Source of the DNA: Trichomonas vaginalis G3
Lineage: Eukaryota; Parabasalia; Trichomonadida; Trichomonadidae
Assembly: GCF_026262505.1 (NCBI RefSeq)
Contig: NC_067206.1
Span: forward strand, 2,694,879 to 2,758,878
Direction of reading: 5' to 3'
DNA: 64,000 nt
This document shows, piece by piece, positions 36,028 through 49,078 of this stretch. The position numbers were made by a program, and so were the translations under genes. The stretch's first letter is position 1. Every line of letters starts with the position of its first letter. The notes beneath the pieces were generated by a model, which had not been told where the DNA came from, searched no databases, and saw only the letters and a list, made by a program, of their open reading frames with translations.

Positions 36028-38712
36028 TCACTTCTTAACAAAGTAATATGTGCTTCTTACACCACCATAGCTCAAACGTTTCTTTTCAAACATCGATTGA
36101 AACTTATTTTGAGCCATTGGTTTTAGTCTCTTTTTCTTCAAATACGCCAAGAAATCTTCTTCACATCTTTTCACTTCATAGCCTTCTTTAAACTCCTCCT
36201 TGTTAAGTTCTATGAAATCCTTTATCTCATTCTTTGTTGCAATGGCTTCTTCACGAACGACATTGTGAACTATTTCATCACTGTTCTCATGTATGACCTC
36301 CTCACTGTTCTCATGAACTATTTCATCATTGCATTCATGTATGACCTCCTCACTGTTCTCATGAACTATTCATCATTGCATTCATGTATGACCTCCTCAC
36401 TGTTCTCATGAACTATTTCATCATTGCATTCATGTATGACCTCCTCACTGTTCTCATGAACTATTTCATCATTGCATTCATGTATGACCTCCTCACTGTC
36501 TTTCATAACGTTTCAAAGTCTCCTTTACTCATTACTTCAATCTCATGCTGTTCACAGTAGTACTTAAACTCACTGTATTATGTCTTTGTTGTATTTATAT
36601 TGCTTCCCATGTACTCCATGAATTTTTTCAAGCACTTCCTCATAATTCACTGTTTCTTTCTTCCACGACCTTCTAATATCATACTTGCTTCGTAAATATA
36701 ACTTCTTGCAGAACCGTCTCGCTTTCTACTTCTCTTCACAAATTCTCTCATCTTGCCACCAAATACATTTGAACTACATGCAAAGAATTCATTCTCCTTT
36801 CGCAAATTCTTTATATCTTCTATAGCACTCTGTACAATTCCATCCGGATACAAACTTTTTCATAGAACTCCTCGTAAAACATTTGGTAAGGTGTTTTGTT
36901 CATTTCGATGAGTTCTTGTTTAGCCCTGGTGAATGGTATCTTCCTTACATCAAATTCACTTAAATCTTTCTTCATGAAGTACGTCAGTAAGTTTGAATAA
37001 AACTCTTCATTAAAGCTTTCAATGAGATTTGAGAAATATTCGTAATTTCCTTTGTATCTGCTGCTTACGTCAATGACAACAAATCTTCTGTCGTCTTTGT
37101 CAATCTTTACTGAGTTGAAGTTGTTAGATATCATGATGATATTACAAACATTCTCTATCTTTCTTACTGGCTGACACTTCTGATTTAAGTCCAACTGAGT
37201 CTCTGTTACTATTGACTTTAGTGCGTCGTGGTTCATGACCTTAGACGTATCGCATGAGCTTAGTTCATTGCATACGATGAGCTTCATGTTCTCAATAGCA
37301 GCATTGAATCTACCAACCACATTCTCTATTGCCGTTATATTATTGTTGGCGTACTTGCTAATGAGCTCGCATAGAACATTACTAAGTACATTCTTACCAG
37401 TTCCTTGCTTTCCTATTAACAAAAGTACTGTTCCAGTCTTTCCACAAGGATTTTGAACGATGTAGGCGAACCAGTTCAAAACATACTCATAAAGCTCTTC
37501 ATCCTCATTACATATGACATCGTGAACATGTTTCAAATATCCTTCAATAACGTTCTCATCTACTTCATTCAGTACCTCATACTCATATCCTCTGAAATAG
37601 CTGTAAATGTCATCTCTTTCGTCAAAGAATCTCATGCCTGACTTCATAAGATAGTTCTTGTTCTGACCCGCTTCATAAATCATCAGTGCGTTCACATCCT
37701 TCTCCTCAATACGTCCTACATAAATACTCTTCATGAGCTTATTGAATTCCTTGCTATCTACTGACACAAGTGTTGTTGTGTCTCGTATTCCATCATAATC
37801 TTTCACTAGATATGTCATACGTGCTCCGTCAATAACGACAACACATCTTCTTAAGTCATTTATAACACTAGCTATGTCAATACCTTCTTCACTCATGTAC
37901 TTATTTCTTCTCAAGTCCTTTAGTGTGAAAGTGTCTCTAAGTTCTATTTCAAGCAATTCATTTACACATCCTTTGCAATACTTCTCTATAAAATATTTCT
38001 GTCGTTCTTTACTAAGTTTCTTAACAGCTCTGAAGAACCATGTGTTTTGACTCAAACATCCTTCACAACTTCTCTCATTCATTCCTAGTTCTTTCATGTC
38101 ATTATCTTCAACCTCTATGGTCTCATTGACTAAAGTCAAAGGGTTCTTAGTCATTGCTGGTCTTATCTGAAACAATGTTTGTGCAACAGGTTTAACTAGT
38201 TCAGCAACGTCCTTCCTTAATATGAATAGCTGTTTCCACTCATCTTTGCTAACAGTTCTTTCATAACCACTGACAGTAATGATTTCATTTGCTGACCTTA
38301 GTCGCTTATGTTCTATCATTTGTATTGCTTTTGTGTAAGGCTTTCGTGAGCATAGGTTGTATATGTCATTCCTGCAATGTTCATTCATGCCAATAGTACT
38401 AAATCCTTTCTTTGCTGTTGAATGCATAATATCCATTAGTTCCTGTGTTCGTATTGCTGTCTCATAAAATACAACAAGACCTTTGTCATCTATGACGTAC
38501 TTACCGAAAACATTGCTTATATTCTTTAACCATGAAATAACATCCTCATTCATGCTGTCAAACATGAAGTAAGGTCTTACATACTCTTCACTTATAAGAT
38601 ACTCCACAAAGTACTTGTTAAGCTCTATGTCCTCGTGAGCGATTTCATTAGGTTTGATATTAGTTCCTTTTGTCATTGCTGTCATGTACTTCACTCTCAT
38701 AGTTCCTTTCAA
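36028..38712 (-). pseudogene. Long D5-like primase-helicase with repeat-bearing C-terminus
   Basis: The main open part is 630 residues (36820-38712). The N-terminal half is of primase type, with a Cys cluster near residues 218-255 (MNERSCEGCLSQNTWFFRA, YIEKYCKGCVNELLE as seen). The SF3 core follows: VLLLIGKQGTGKNVLSNVL (Walker A), NMKLIVCNELSSCDTSKV (Walker B), CNIIMISNNFNSVKI (motif C), DRRFVVIDVS. Downstream the frame is interrupted but continues as helical sequence, a 16-residue repeat block and an ending KKRLSYGGVRSTYYFVKK. Relative of the 17279-18514 helicase with a longer N-terminus. Looks broken a few times near its end. Confidence 0.8.
36270..36500 (-). repeat. 48-bp coding minisatellite (about 4-5 copies)
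   Basis: TCATGTATGACCTCCTCACT, then GTTCTCATGAACTATTTCAT and CATTGCAT repeats every 48 bp; on the minus strand it encodes HENSEEVIHECNDEIV. An acidic spacer in the helicase C-terminal region. Confidence 0.85.
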
Positions 38713-38800
38713 TAGCGTAAAAGTACTTCATTGTTTCATAACTGCTCTAAATTCTGTTCAAAATTCGTACAACATAACTTTTAACATTAGTGAAAGAACA

Positions 38801-39540
38801 TGAGCGAAACAACAACATCTAACATTACAGAAGAAGTCAATGACAATGCCGATGAAAACATTACAGAAGGAGCTAGTGAAAATATTGACGAGTTCAGTGA
38901 GGAAGAAATATGAGGACGTCAATGAGAACGTTAGTGGGGAACAAACTCAATGGGAAACATTGAGAAATCATGAAGATTATGAGATTTGTACGACATATCC
39001 TTTTACTATTCGTCGAAAGAAAAACAAACATATTAAGAGTGAATGCTTAAATAATCATGGTTATATTGAGCTTAGTTTAAACAACAAAACACATTTAAAG
39101 CATAGAATTATTGCAGAACAGTGGATTGAAAATCCAAACAATTTGAAAGAAATAGACCATATAAATCATGATAGAACGGACAAACAGAATCTCAAACCTT
39201 CGGTTGTTTCTAAATCTGAAAACAATAGAAATAAAAGCAAGTATGGCGATATAGTTTATGAGTTCGTTGATGAAATATCTGACGAAGCTGTTGAAATAAC
39301 AGATTATGGTAAGCATTCGTTTTGAGTTCTACTACTATGTTGAGAATGAAGACGCATTCTATTATTATACAGGTCTTAACTATCGAAAAACTTCATATAA
39401 ACTTTACAAAAAACAGGTGCTGCTTATGTTTCTATGATAGATACAGAAAACAAGAGAGTAATCTTATGCATAAACAAATTCAAACGCTTGTACGGCTTCA
39501 TGTAGGACAAACATTATTTTTCAACACTAACGCCAACACG
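38801..39540 (+). pseudogene. HNH endonuclease with trichomonad-type C-terminal domain
   Basis: A Glu/Asn/Thr-rich N-terminus (MSETTTSNITEEVNDN) is followed by a NUMOD-like segment (HEDYEICTTYPFTIRRKKN), then HRIIAEQWIENPNNLKEIDH and INHDRTDKQNLKPS, an HNH core (DHINHD, with N...N). The C-terminal domain reads VEITDYGKHSFEFYYYVENE and KRVILCINKFKRLYGFM, shared with the stand-alone 106-residue genes. Homing-type nicking is the known role of the HNH/NUMOD pairing. It is divergent from the long helicase (about 90 bp). Reading frames are interrupted. Confidence 0.7.
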
Positions 39541-40420
39541 TAGGACAAACATTCATGACTAACATTACGTATAACATAAATTTTTGTCATGATTCATCGT
39601 AAATGTTTTGTCATGATTCATCGTAATGTTTTGTCATGATTTCATCGTAAATGTTTTGTCAAGACTTTTTCATCGTAATGAGCGTAAATGATCCAAAAAT
39701 ATATTTTAGGTGAAGAGGTGAGATCTCACCTCTTTTCTCACCTCTTTTCTCACCTCATGAATTTTCATGATTCTTCATCGTATATGTTTTGTCATGACTT
39801 CTTCATCGTAATGAGCGTAAATGTTTTGTCAAGACTTCTTCGTACATGTTTTGTCAAAACTTCTTCGTATATGTTTTGTCATGATTTAATCGTATATGTT
39901 TTGTCATGATTTAATCGTATATGTTTTGTCATGATTTAATCGTATATGTTTTGTCATGACTTCTTCGTAATGAACGTATATGTTTTGTCAAGACTTCTTC
40001 GTATATGTTTTGTCATGATTTAATCGTATATGTTTTGTCATGACTTCTTCATCGTAAATGTTTTGTCAAGACTTCATCGTAAATGTTTTGTCAAGACTTC
40101 TTCGTATATGTTTTGTCATGATTTAATCGTATATGTTTTGTCAAGACTTCTTCGTATATGTTTTGTCAAGACTTCTTCGTATATGTTTTGTCATGATTTA
40201 ATCGTATATGTTTTGTCATGACTTCTTCGTAATGAACGTATATGTTTTGTCAAAACTTCTTCGTATATGTTTTGTCATGATTTAATCGTATATGTTTTGT
40301 CATGACTTCTTCATCGTAATGAGCGTAAATGTTTTGTCAAGACTTCTTCGTATATGTTTTGTCATGATTTAATCGTATATGTTTTGTCATGATTTCATCG
40401 TAATGAACGTAAATGTTTTG

Positions 40421-40648
40421 TGAAGAATATAACAACCGTCTGAATTCCGACGGTTGCTTTTTATACAAAATTCACGCAGGAAAATTCTTGAGTTTTGGTT
40501 GAAAGAATACGGTCGAGCCAAAAGTGGCTCAACCTCAAAACAAACATTTTATGAGCTTACTAAGGCATTTATGAATGAATTCAAAGGTATTTGCATACAT
40601 CCTGACCTCGTTCATTTTGTTGTTGAATTCAGCAAAAATAATGTTTAG
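40421..40648 (+). pseudogene. KilA-N fragment embedded in satellite
   Basis: First about 60 bp (GAAGAATATAACAACCGTC ... TTTTTATACAAAATTCACGC) match KilA-1 at 10722-10785. The rest encodes AKSGSTSKQTFYELTKAFMN, then GICIHPDLVHFVVEFS, the closing motif of another KilA-N domain (G-x-x-x-HPDL-x-x-x-V). The preceding ATGTTTTGT is shared by satellite unit and gene. A chimera of two KilA-N genes. Confidence 0.75.
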
Positions 40649-41400
40649 GGTAGATGGTTTTTAGGTGTCACTACGTCACCATGTGTCACTCGGTCATTTA
40701 ACTTCTCTGAAAAAGTGTGACAACATGACATTTTGACAACAACACAGGAAATAAATGTTTACGTTAATGTTTTGTCATGATTTCATCGTAAATGATTTGT
40801 CATGACTTCTTCATCATAATGAGCGTAAATGATCCAAAAATAATGTTTATGTTAGAATGTTAGATCTAACCTCTTTTCTCACCTCTTTTCTCACCTCATG
40901 AATTTTCATGATTTCTTCATCGTATATGTTTTGTCAAACATGAACGTAAATGTTTTGTCGAAACTTCTTCGTACATGTTTTGTCATGATTTCTTCGTTTA
41001 TGATTTGTCAAGACTTCTTCGTCGTAATGAGTGTAAATGATTTGTCGAAACTTCTTCATCGTAATGAGTGTAAATGATCCAAAAATAATGTTTAGGTGAG
41101 ATCTCACCTCTTTTCTCACCTCTTTTCTCACCTCTTTTCTCACCTCATGAATTTTCATGATTTCTTCATCGTAATGAGCGTATATGTTTTGTCATGATTT
41201 CTTCATCGTAATGAGCGTATATTCTTTGTCAAACATGAACGTAAATGTTTTGTCATGACTTCATCGTATATGTTTTGTCAAACATGAACGTAAATGTTTT
41301 GTCATGACTTCTTCATCATAATGAGCGTAAATGACCCAAAATAATGTTTATGTTAGAATGTTAGATCTAACCTCATTTCTACCCTCTTTTCTACCCTCTT

Positions 41401-41772
41401 GAATTTTCATACGGAATCTCTTCTCTCGGTTTTCCGAGGGAAGCAATCATATGAGGAAATTCTTCTAAAATTTCTTTTATCTGTTGGTTTTCAAACCAAT
41501 GATATGCTTGCTTTGTAGAACGAAGAGTATTATAAGGCATTTTGTGAAGAATATAGCAATCGCCTGAATTCAGACGGTTGCTTTTTATACAAAATTCACG
41601 CAGGAAAATTCTTGAGTTTTGGTTGAAAGAATACGGTCGAGCCAAAAGTGGCTCAACCTCAAAACAAACATTTTATGAGCTTACTAAGGCATTTATGAAT
41701 GAATTCAAAGGTATTTGCATACATCCTGACCTCGTTCATTTTGTTGTTGAATTCAGCAAAAATAATGTTTAG
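41401..41772 (+). pseudogene. Longer KilA-N composite embedded in satellite
   Basis: From the left: a reversed piece of KilA-3 (41401-41520, encoding FENQQIKEILEEFPHM on the minus strand), then GAGTATTATAAGGCATTTTG and the KilA-1 piece on the plus strand, then the HPDL-type piece. Plus- and minus-strand pieces are joined head to head. Its mirror copy is at 47750-48109, and further copies begin near 51529 and 54225. Confidence 0.75.
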
Positions 41773-44460
41773 GGTAGATGGTTAGATCTAACCTCATTTC
41801 TACCCTCATTTCTACCCTCATTTCTACCCTCATTGAATTTTCATGATTTCTTCATCGTAATGAGCGTATATTCTTTGTCATGATTTCTTCATCGTACATG
41901 TTTTGTCGAAACTTCATCGTACATGTTTTGTCGAAACTTCTTCGTAAATGATTTGTCGAAACTTCTTCATCGTAATGAGCGTATATTCTTTGTCATGATT
42001 TCTTCATCGTAAATGTTTTGTCAAGACTTCTTCATCGTATATGTTTTGTCATGATTTCTTCATCGTAATGAGCGTATATTCTTTGTCAAACATGAACGTA
42101 TATTCTTTGTCATGATTTCTTCATCGTAATGAGCGTAAATGATCCAAAAATAATGTTTAGGTGAAGAGGTGAGATCTCACCTCTTTTCTCACCTCATGAA
42201 TTTTCATGATTTCTTCATCGTATATGCTTTGTCGAAACTTCATCGTAATGAGTGTAAATGATTTGTCATGATTTCATCGTACATGTTTTGTCGAAACTTC
42301 ATCGTATATGCTTTGTCATGACTTCTTCATCGTAATGAGCGTAAATGATCCAAAAATAATGTTTATGTTAGAATGTTAGATCTCACCTCTTTTCTCACCT
42401 CTTTTCTCACCTCATTGAATTTTCATGATTTCTTCATCGTACATGTTTTGTCAAACATGAACGTAAATGTTTTGTCAAACATGAACGTAAATGTTTTGTC
42501 GAACCTTCACTTTTTTGACGAAGTGCAAATCTTCACTTCGTGTCAAAACTTCTTCGTAAATGTTTTGTCATGATTTCTTCGTAAATGTTTTGTCATGACT
42601 TCTTCATCGTATATTCTTTGTCAAACATGAGCGTATATGTTTTGTCATGATTTCTTCATCGTAATGAGCGTAAATGTTTTGTCAAACATGAACGTAAATG
42701 TTTTGTCAAGACTTCTTCATCGTAATGAGCGTAAATGACCCAAAAATATATTTTAGGTGAAGAGGTGAGATCTCACCTCTTTTCTCACCTCTTTTCTCAC
42801 CTCTTTTCTCACCTCTTTTCTCACCTCATGAATTTTCATGACTTCTTCATCGTACATGTTTTGTCAAGACTTCTTCATCGGAATGAGCGTAAATGTTTTG
42901 TCATGACTTCTTCATCGTACATGTTTTGTCATGATTTCTTCATCGTAATGAGCGTAAATGATCCAAAAATAATGTTTAGGGTAGATGGTTAGATCTAACC
43001 TCATTTCTACCCTCATTTCTACCCTCATGAATTTTCATGATTTCTTCATCGTAATGAGCGTATATTCTTTGTCATGATGTCTTCATCGTAATGAGCGTAT
43101 ATTCTTTGTCAAGACTTCTTCATCGTAATGAGCGTAAATGTTTTGTCATGATTTCTTCATCGTACATGTTTTGTCGAAACTTCATCGTACATGTTTTGTC
43201 ATGATTTCTTCGTAAATGATTTGTCGAAACTTCTTCATCGTAATGAGCGTATATGTTTTGTCAAACATGAGCGTAAATGTTTTGTCATGATTTCTTCATC
43301 GTACATGTTTTGTCGAAACTTCTTCATCGTAATGAGTGTAAATGTTTTGTCAAACATGAGCGTAAATGATCCAAAAATAATGTTTAGGGTAGATGGTTAG
43401 ATCTAACCTCATTTCTACCCTCATTTCTACCCTCATGAATTTTCATACGGAATCTCTTCGTACATGTTTTGTCGAAACTTCTTCATCGTAATGAGTGTAA
43501 ATGTTTTGTCAAACATGAGCGTAAATGATCCAAAAATAATGTTTAGGGTAGATGGTTAGATCTAACCTCATTTCTACCCTCATTTCTACCCTCATGAATT
43601 TTCATACGGAATCTCTTCGTACATGTTTTGTCGAAACTTCTTCATCGTAATGAGTGTAAATGTTTTGTCAAGACTTCTTCATCGTAAATGTTTTGTCATG
43701 ACTTCTTCATCGTAATGAGCGTATATTCTTTGTCAAACATGAGCGTAAATGTTTTGTCATGACTTCTTCATCGTATATGTTTTGTCAAACATGAGCGTAA
43801 ATGTTTTGTCAAGACTTCTTCATCGTAATGAGCGTAAATGTTTTGTCATGATTTCTTCATCGTAAATGATTTGTCGAAACTTCTTCATCGTAATGAGTGT
43901 AAATGTTTTGTCAAGACTTCTTCATCGTAAATGATTTGTCGAAACTTCTTCATCGTAATGAGTGTAAATGTTTTGTCAAGACTTCTTCATCGTAATGAGC
44001 GTAAATGATCCAAAAATAATGTTTAGGGTAGATGGTTAGATCTAACCTCATTTCTACCCTCATGAATTTTCATACGGAATCTCTTCGTAAATGTTTTGTC
44101 ATGATTTCTTCATCGTAAATGATTTGTCGAAACTTCTTCATCGTAATGAGTGTAAATGTTTTGTCAAGACTTCTTCATCGTAATGAGCGTAAATGATCCA
44201 AAAATAATGTTTAGGGTAGATGGTTAGATCTAACCTCATTTCTACCCTCATGAATTTTCATACGGAATCTCTTCGTATATGTTTTGTCATGACTTCTTCA
44301 TCGTAATGAACGTATATTCTTTGTCAAACATGAACGTAAATGTTTTGTCATGATTTCTTCATCGGAATGAGCGTAAATGATCCAAAAATAATGTTTATGT
44401 TAGAATGTTAGATCTAACACCTTTTCTAACATGTTTTCTAACATGGAGGATTTCATTAGA

Positions 44461-44700
44461 TATACACATTCTTCCTTCATTTCATTCTATACATAATTTA
44501 CATCATAGACAATTTAATAGATATAATACTTTACTGTTTCATCTGATATAAACATTCTTCCTTCATTTCATTCTATACACAATTTACATCATAGACGATT
44601 TAATAGATATAATACTTTACTGTTTCATCTGATATAAACATTATTTGGTGAAAGTATCCTAAAAATATTTGATGGACTTTAACTAAAATAATGTTTAGGG
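44461..44700. repeat. Palindrome centre with 86-bp direct repeats
   Basis: The single-copy spacer of the giant palindrome. ATTCTTCCTTCATTTCATTC starts at 44468 and again at 44554 (period 86 bp), with a partial third copy from 44637. It has none of the satellite words. Arms meet it at GGAGGATTTCATTAGATATA (left) and its reverse complement (right); the symmetry point is about 44587. Confidence 0.9.
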
Positions 44701-47700
44701 AAGAATGTGTATATCTAATGAAATCCTCCATGTTAGAAAACATGTTAGAAAAGGTGTTAGATCTAACATTCTAACATAAACATTATTTTTGGATCATTTA
44801 CGCTCATTCCGATGAAGAAATCATGACAAAACATTTACGTTCATGTTTGACAAAGAATATACGTTCATTACGATGAAGAAGTCATGACAAAACATATACG
44901 AAGAGATTCCGTATGAAAATTCATGAGGGTAGAAATGAGGGTAGAAATGAGGTTAGATCTAACCATCTACCCTAAACATTATTTTTGGATCATTTACGCT
45001 CATTACGATGAAGAAGTCTTGACAAAACATTTACACTCATTACGATGAAGAAGTTTCGACAAATCATTTACGATGAAGAAATCATGACAAAGAATATACG
45101 CTCATTACGATGAAGAAATCATGACAAAACATTTACGAAGAGATTCCGTATGAAAATTCATGAGGGTAGAAATGAGGTTAGATCTAACCATCTACCCTAA
45201 ACATTATTTTTGGATCATTTACGCTCATTACGATGAAGAAGTCTTGACAAAACATTTACACTCATTACGATGAAGAAGTTTCGACAAATCATTTACGATG
45301 AAGAAGTCTTGACAAAACATTTACACTCATTACGATGAAGAAGTTTCGACAAATCATTTACGATGAAGAAATCATGACAAAACATTTACGCTCATTACGA
45401 TGAAGAAGTCTTGACAAAACATTTACGCTCATGTTTGACAAAACATATACGATGAAGAAGTCATGACAAAACATTTACGCTCATGTTTGACAAAGAATAT
45501 ACGCTCATTACGATGAAGAAGTCATGACAAAACATTTACGATGAAGAAGTCTTGACAAAACATTTACACTCATTACGATGAAGAAGTTTCGACAAAACAT
45601 GTACGAAGAGATTCCGTATGAAAATTCATGAGGGTAGAAATGAGGGTAGAAATGAGGTTAGATCTAACCATCTACCCTAAACATTATTTTTGGATCATTT
45701 ACGCTCATGTTTGACAAAACATTTACACTCATTACGATGAAGAAGTTTCGACAAAACATGTACGAAGAGATTCCGTATGAAAATTCATGAGGGTAGAAAT
45801 GAGGGTAGAAATGAGGTTAGATCTAACCATCTACCCTAAACATTATTTTTGGATCATTTACGCTCATGTTTGACAAAACATTTACACTCATTACGATGAA
45901 GAAGTTTCGACAAAACATGTACGATGAAGAAATCATGACAAAACATTTACGCTCATGTTTGACAAAGAATATACGCTCATTACGATGAAGAAGTCATGAC
46001 AAAACATTTACGCTCATGTTTGACAAAACATTTACACTCATTACGATGAAGAAGTTTCGACAAAACATGTACGAAGAGATTCCGTATGAAAATTCATGAG
46101 GGTAGAAATGAGGGTAGAAATGAGGTTAGATCTAACCATCTACCCTAAACATTATTTTTGGATCATTTACGCTCATGTTTGACAAAACATTTACACTCAT
46201 TACGATGAAGAAGTTTCGACAAAACATGTACGATGAAGAAATCATGACAAAACATTTACGCTCATGTTTGACAAAACATTTACGCTCATGTTTGACAAAA
46301 CATATACGCTCATTACGATGAAGAAGTTTCGACAAATCATTTACGAAGAAATCATGACAAAACATGTACGATGAAGTTTCGACAAAACATGTACGATGAA
46401 GAAATCATGACAAAACATTTACGCTCATTACGATGAAGAAGTCTTGACAAAGAATATACGCTCATTACGATGAAGACATCATGACAAAGAATATACGCTC
46501 ATTACGATGAAGAAATCATGAAAATTCATGAGGGTAGAAATGAGGGTAGAAATGAGGTTAGATCTAACCATCTACCCTAAACATTATTTTTGGATCATTT
46601 ACGCTCATTACGATGAAGAAATCATGACAAAACATGTACGATGAAGAAGTCATGACAAAACATTTACGCTCATTCCGATGAAGAAGTCTTGACAAAACAT
46701 GTACGATGAAGAAGTCATGAAAATTCATGAGGTGAGAAAAGAGGTGAGATCTCACCTCTTCACCTAAAATATATTTTTGGGTCATTTACGCTCATTACGA
46801 TGAAGAAGTCTTGACAAAACATTTACGTTCATGTTTGACAAAACATTTACGCTCATTACGATGAAGAAATCATGACAAAAACATATACGCTCAATGTTTG
46901 ACAAAGAATATACGATGAAGAAGTCATGACAAAACATTTACGAAGAAATCATGAAAAACATTTACGAAGAAGTTTTGACACGAAGTGAAGATTTGCACTT
47001 CGTCAAAAAAAGTGAAGGTTCGACAAAACATTTACGTTCATGTTTGACAAAACATTTACGTTCATGTTTGACAAACATGTACGATGAAGAAATCATGAAA
47101 ATTCAATGAGGTGAGAAAAGAGGTGAGAAAGAGGTGAGATCTAACATTCTAACATAAACATTATTTTTGGATCATTTACGCTCATTACGATGAAGAAGTC
47201 ATGACAAAGCATATACGATGAAGTTTCGACAAAACATGTACGATGAAATCATGACAAATCATTTACACTCATTACGATGAAGTTTCGACAAAGCATATAC
47301 GATGAAGAAATCATGAAAATTCATGAGGTGAGAAAAGAGGTGAGATCTCACCTCTTCACCTAAACATTATTTTTGGATCATTTACGCTCATTACGATGAA
47401 GAAATCATGACAAAGAATATACGTTCATGTTTGACAAAGAATATACGCTCATTACGATGAAGAAATCATGACAAAACATATACGATGAAGAAATCATGAC
47501 AAAACATTTACGATGAAGAAATCATGACAAAGAATATACGCTCATTACGATGAAGAAGTTTCGACAAATCATTTACGAAGAAGTTTCGACAAAACATGTA
47601 CGATGAAGTTTCGACAAAACATGTACGATGAAGAAATCATGACAAAGAATATACGCTCATTACGATGAAGAAATCATGAAAATTCAATGAGGGTAGAAAT

Positions 47701-47749
47701 GAGGGTAGAAATGAGGTTAGATCTAACCATCTACCCTAAACATTATTTT

Positions 47750-48120
47750 TGCTGAATTCAACAACAAAATGAACGAGGTCAGGATGTATGCAAATACCTT
47801 TGAATTCATTCATAAATGCCTTAGTAAGCTCATAAAATGTTTGTTTTGAGGTTGAGCCACTTTTGGCTCGACCGTATTCTTTCAACCAAAACTCAAGAAT
47901 TTTCCCCTGCGTGAATTTTGTATAAAAAGCAACCGTCTGAATTCAGCGATTGCTATATTCTTCACAAAATGCCTTATAATACTCTTCGTTCTACAAAGCA
48001 AGCATATCATTGGTTTTGAAAACCAACAGATAAAAGAAATTTTAGAAGAATTTCCTCATATGATTGCTTCCCTCGGAAAACCGAGAGAAGAGATTCCGTA
48101 TGAAAATTCAAGAGGGTAGA
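47750..48120 (-). pseudogene. KilA-N composite in right arm
   Basis: Mirror of 41401-41772. Contains the HPDL-type piece, the KilA-1 piece and then the KilA-3 piece (CCTCATATGATTGCTTCCCT near 48053). Confidence 0.75.
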
Positions 48121-48844
48121 AAAGAGGTAGAAATGAGGTTAGATCTAACATTCTAACATAAACATTATTTTGGGTCATTTACGCTCATTATGATGAAGAA
48201 GTCATGACAAAACATTTACGTTCATGTTTGACAAAACATATACGATGAAGTCATGACAAACATTTACGTTCATGTTTGACAAAGAATATACGCTCATTAC
48301 GATGAAGAAATCATGACAAAACATATACGCTCATACGATGAAGAAATCATGAAAATTCATGAGGTGAGAAAAGAGGTGAGAAAAGAGGTGAGAAAAGAGG
48401 TGAGATCTCACCTAAACATTATTTTTGGATCATTTACACTCATTACGATGAAGAAGTTTCGACAAATCATTTACACTCATTACGACGAAGAAGTCTTGAC
48501 AAATCATAAACGAAGAAATCATGACAAAACATGTACGAAGAAGTTTCGACAAAACATTTACGTTCATGTTTGACAAAACATATACGATGAAGAAATCATG
48601 AAAATTCATGAGGTGAGAAAAGAGGTTAGATCTAACATTCTAACATAAACATTATTTTTGGATCATTTACGCTCATTATGATGAAGAAGTCATGAAAATC
48701 ATTTACGATGAAATCATGACAAAACATTAACGTAAACATTTATTTCCTGTGTTGTTGTCAAAATGTCATGTTGTCACACTTTTTCAGAGAAGTTAAATGA
48801 CGAGTGACACATGGTGACGTAGTGACACCTAAAAACCATCTACC

Positions 48845-49078
48845 CTAAACATTATTTTTGCTGAATTCAACAACAAAATGAACGAGGTCAGGATGTATGC
48901 AAATACCTTTGAATTCATTCATAAATGCCTTAGTAAGCTCATAAATGTTTGTTTTGAGGTTGAGCCACTTTTGGCTCGACCGTATTCTTTCAACAAAACT
49001 CAAGAATTTTCCTGCGTGAATTTTGTATAAAAAGCAACCGTCGGAATTCAGACGGTTGTTATATTCTTCACAAAACAT
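48845..49078 (-). pseudogene. KilA-N chimera in array (unit 1)
   Basis: Mirror of 40421-40648: KilA-1 piece (RLNSDGCFLYKIHAGK) joined to the HPDL-type piece (GICIHPDLVHFVVEFS). Confidence 0.7.

Larger units (their letters stand above)
39558..44475. repeat. Left arm of giant palindrome: 25-bp satellite with modules
   Basis: Made of ATGTTTTGTCATGACTTCTT-CGTA-type units of about 25-28 bp with variants, interspersed every 150-450 bp by AGATCT modules (for example cores at 39721, 41784, 44410). Two KilA-N pieces lie at 40421-40648 and 41401-41772. The whole arm reappears reverse-complemented from 44700 to about 49130. Short MFCHDFF-type open frames here are accidents of the repeat. Confidence 0.95.

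Noticed and set aside
39688-43400. Many short open frames of MFCHDFFIV-type peptides in the satellite
   Set aside because: They are translations of the 25-bp repeat; frames shift with each unit variant, and the mirrored arm yields the same frames on the other strand. No sign of coding selection.
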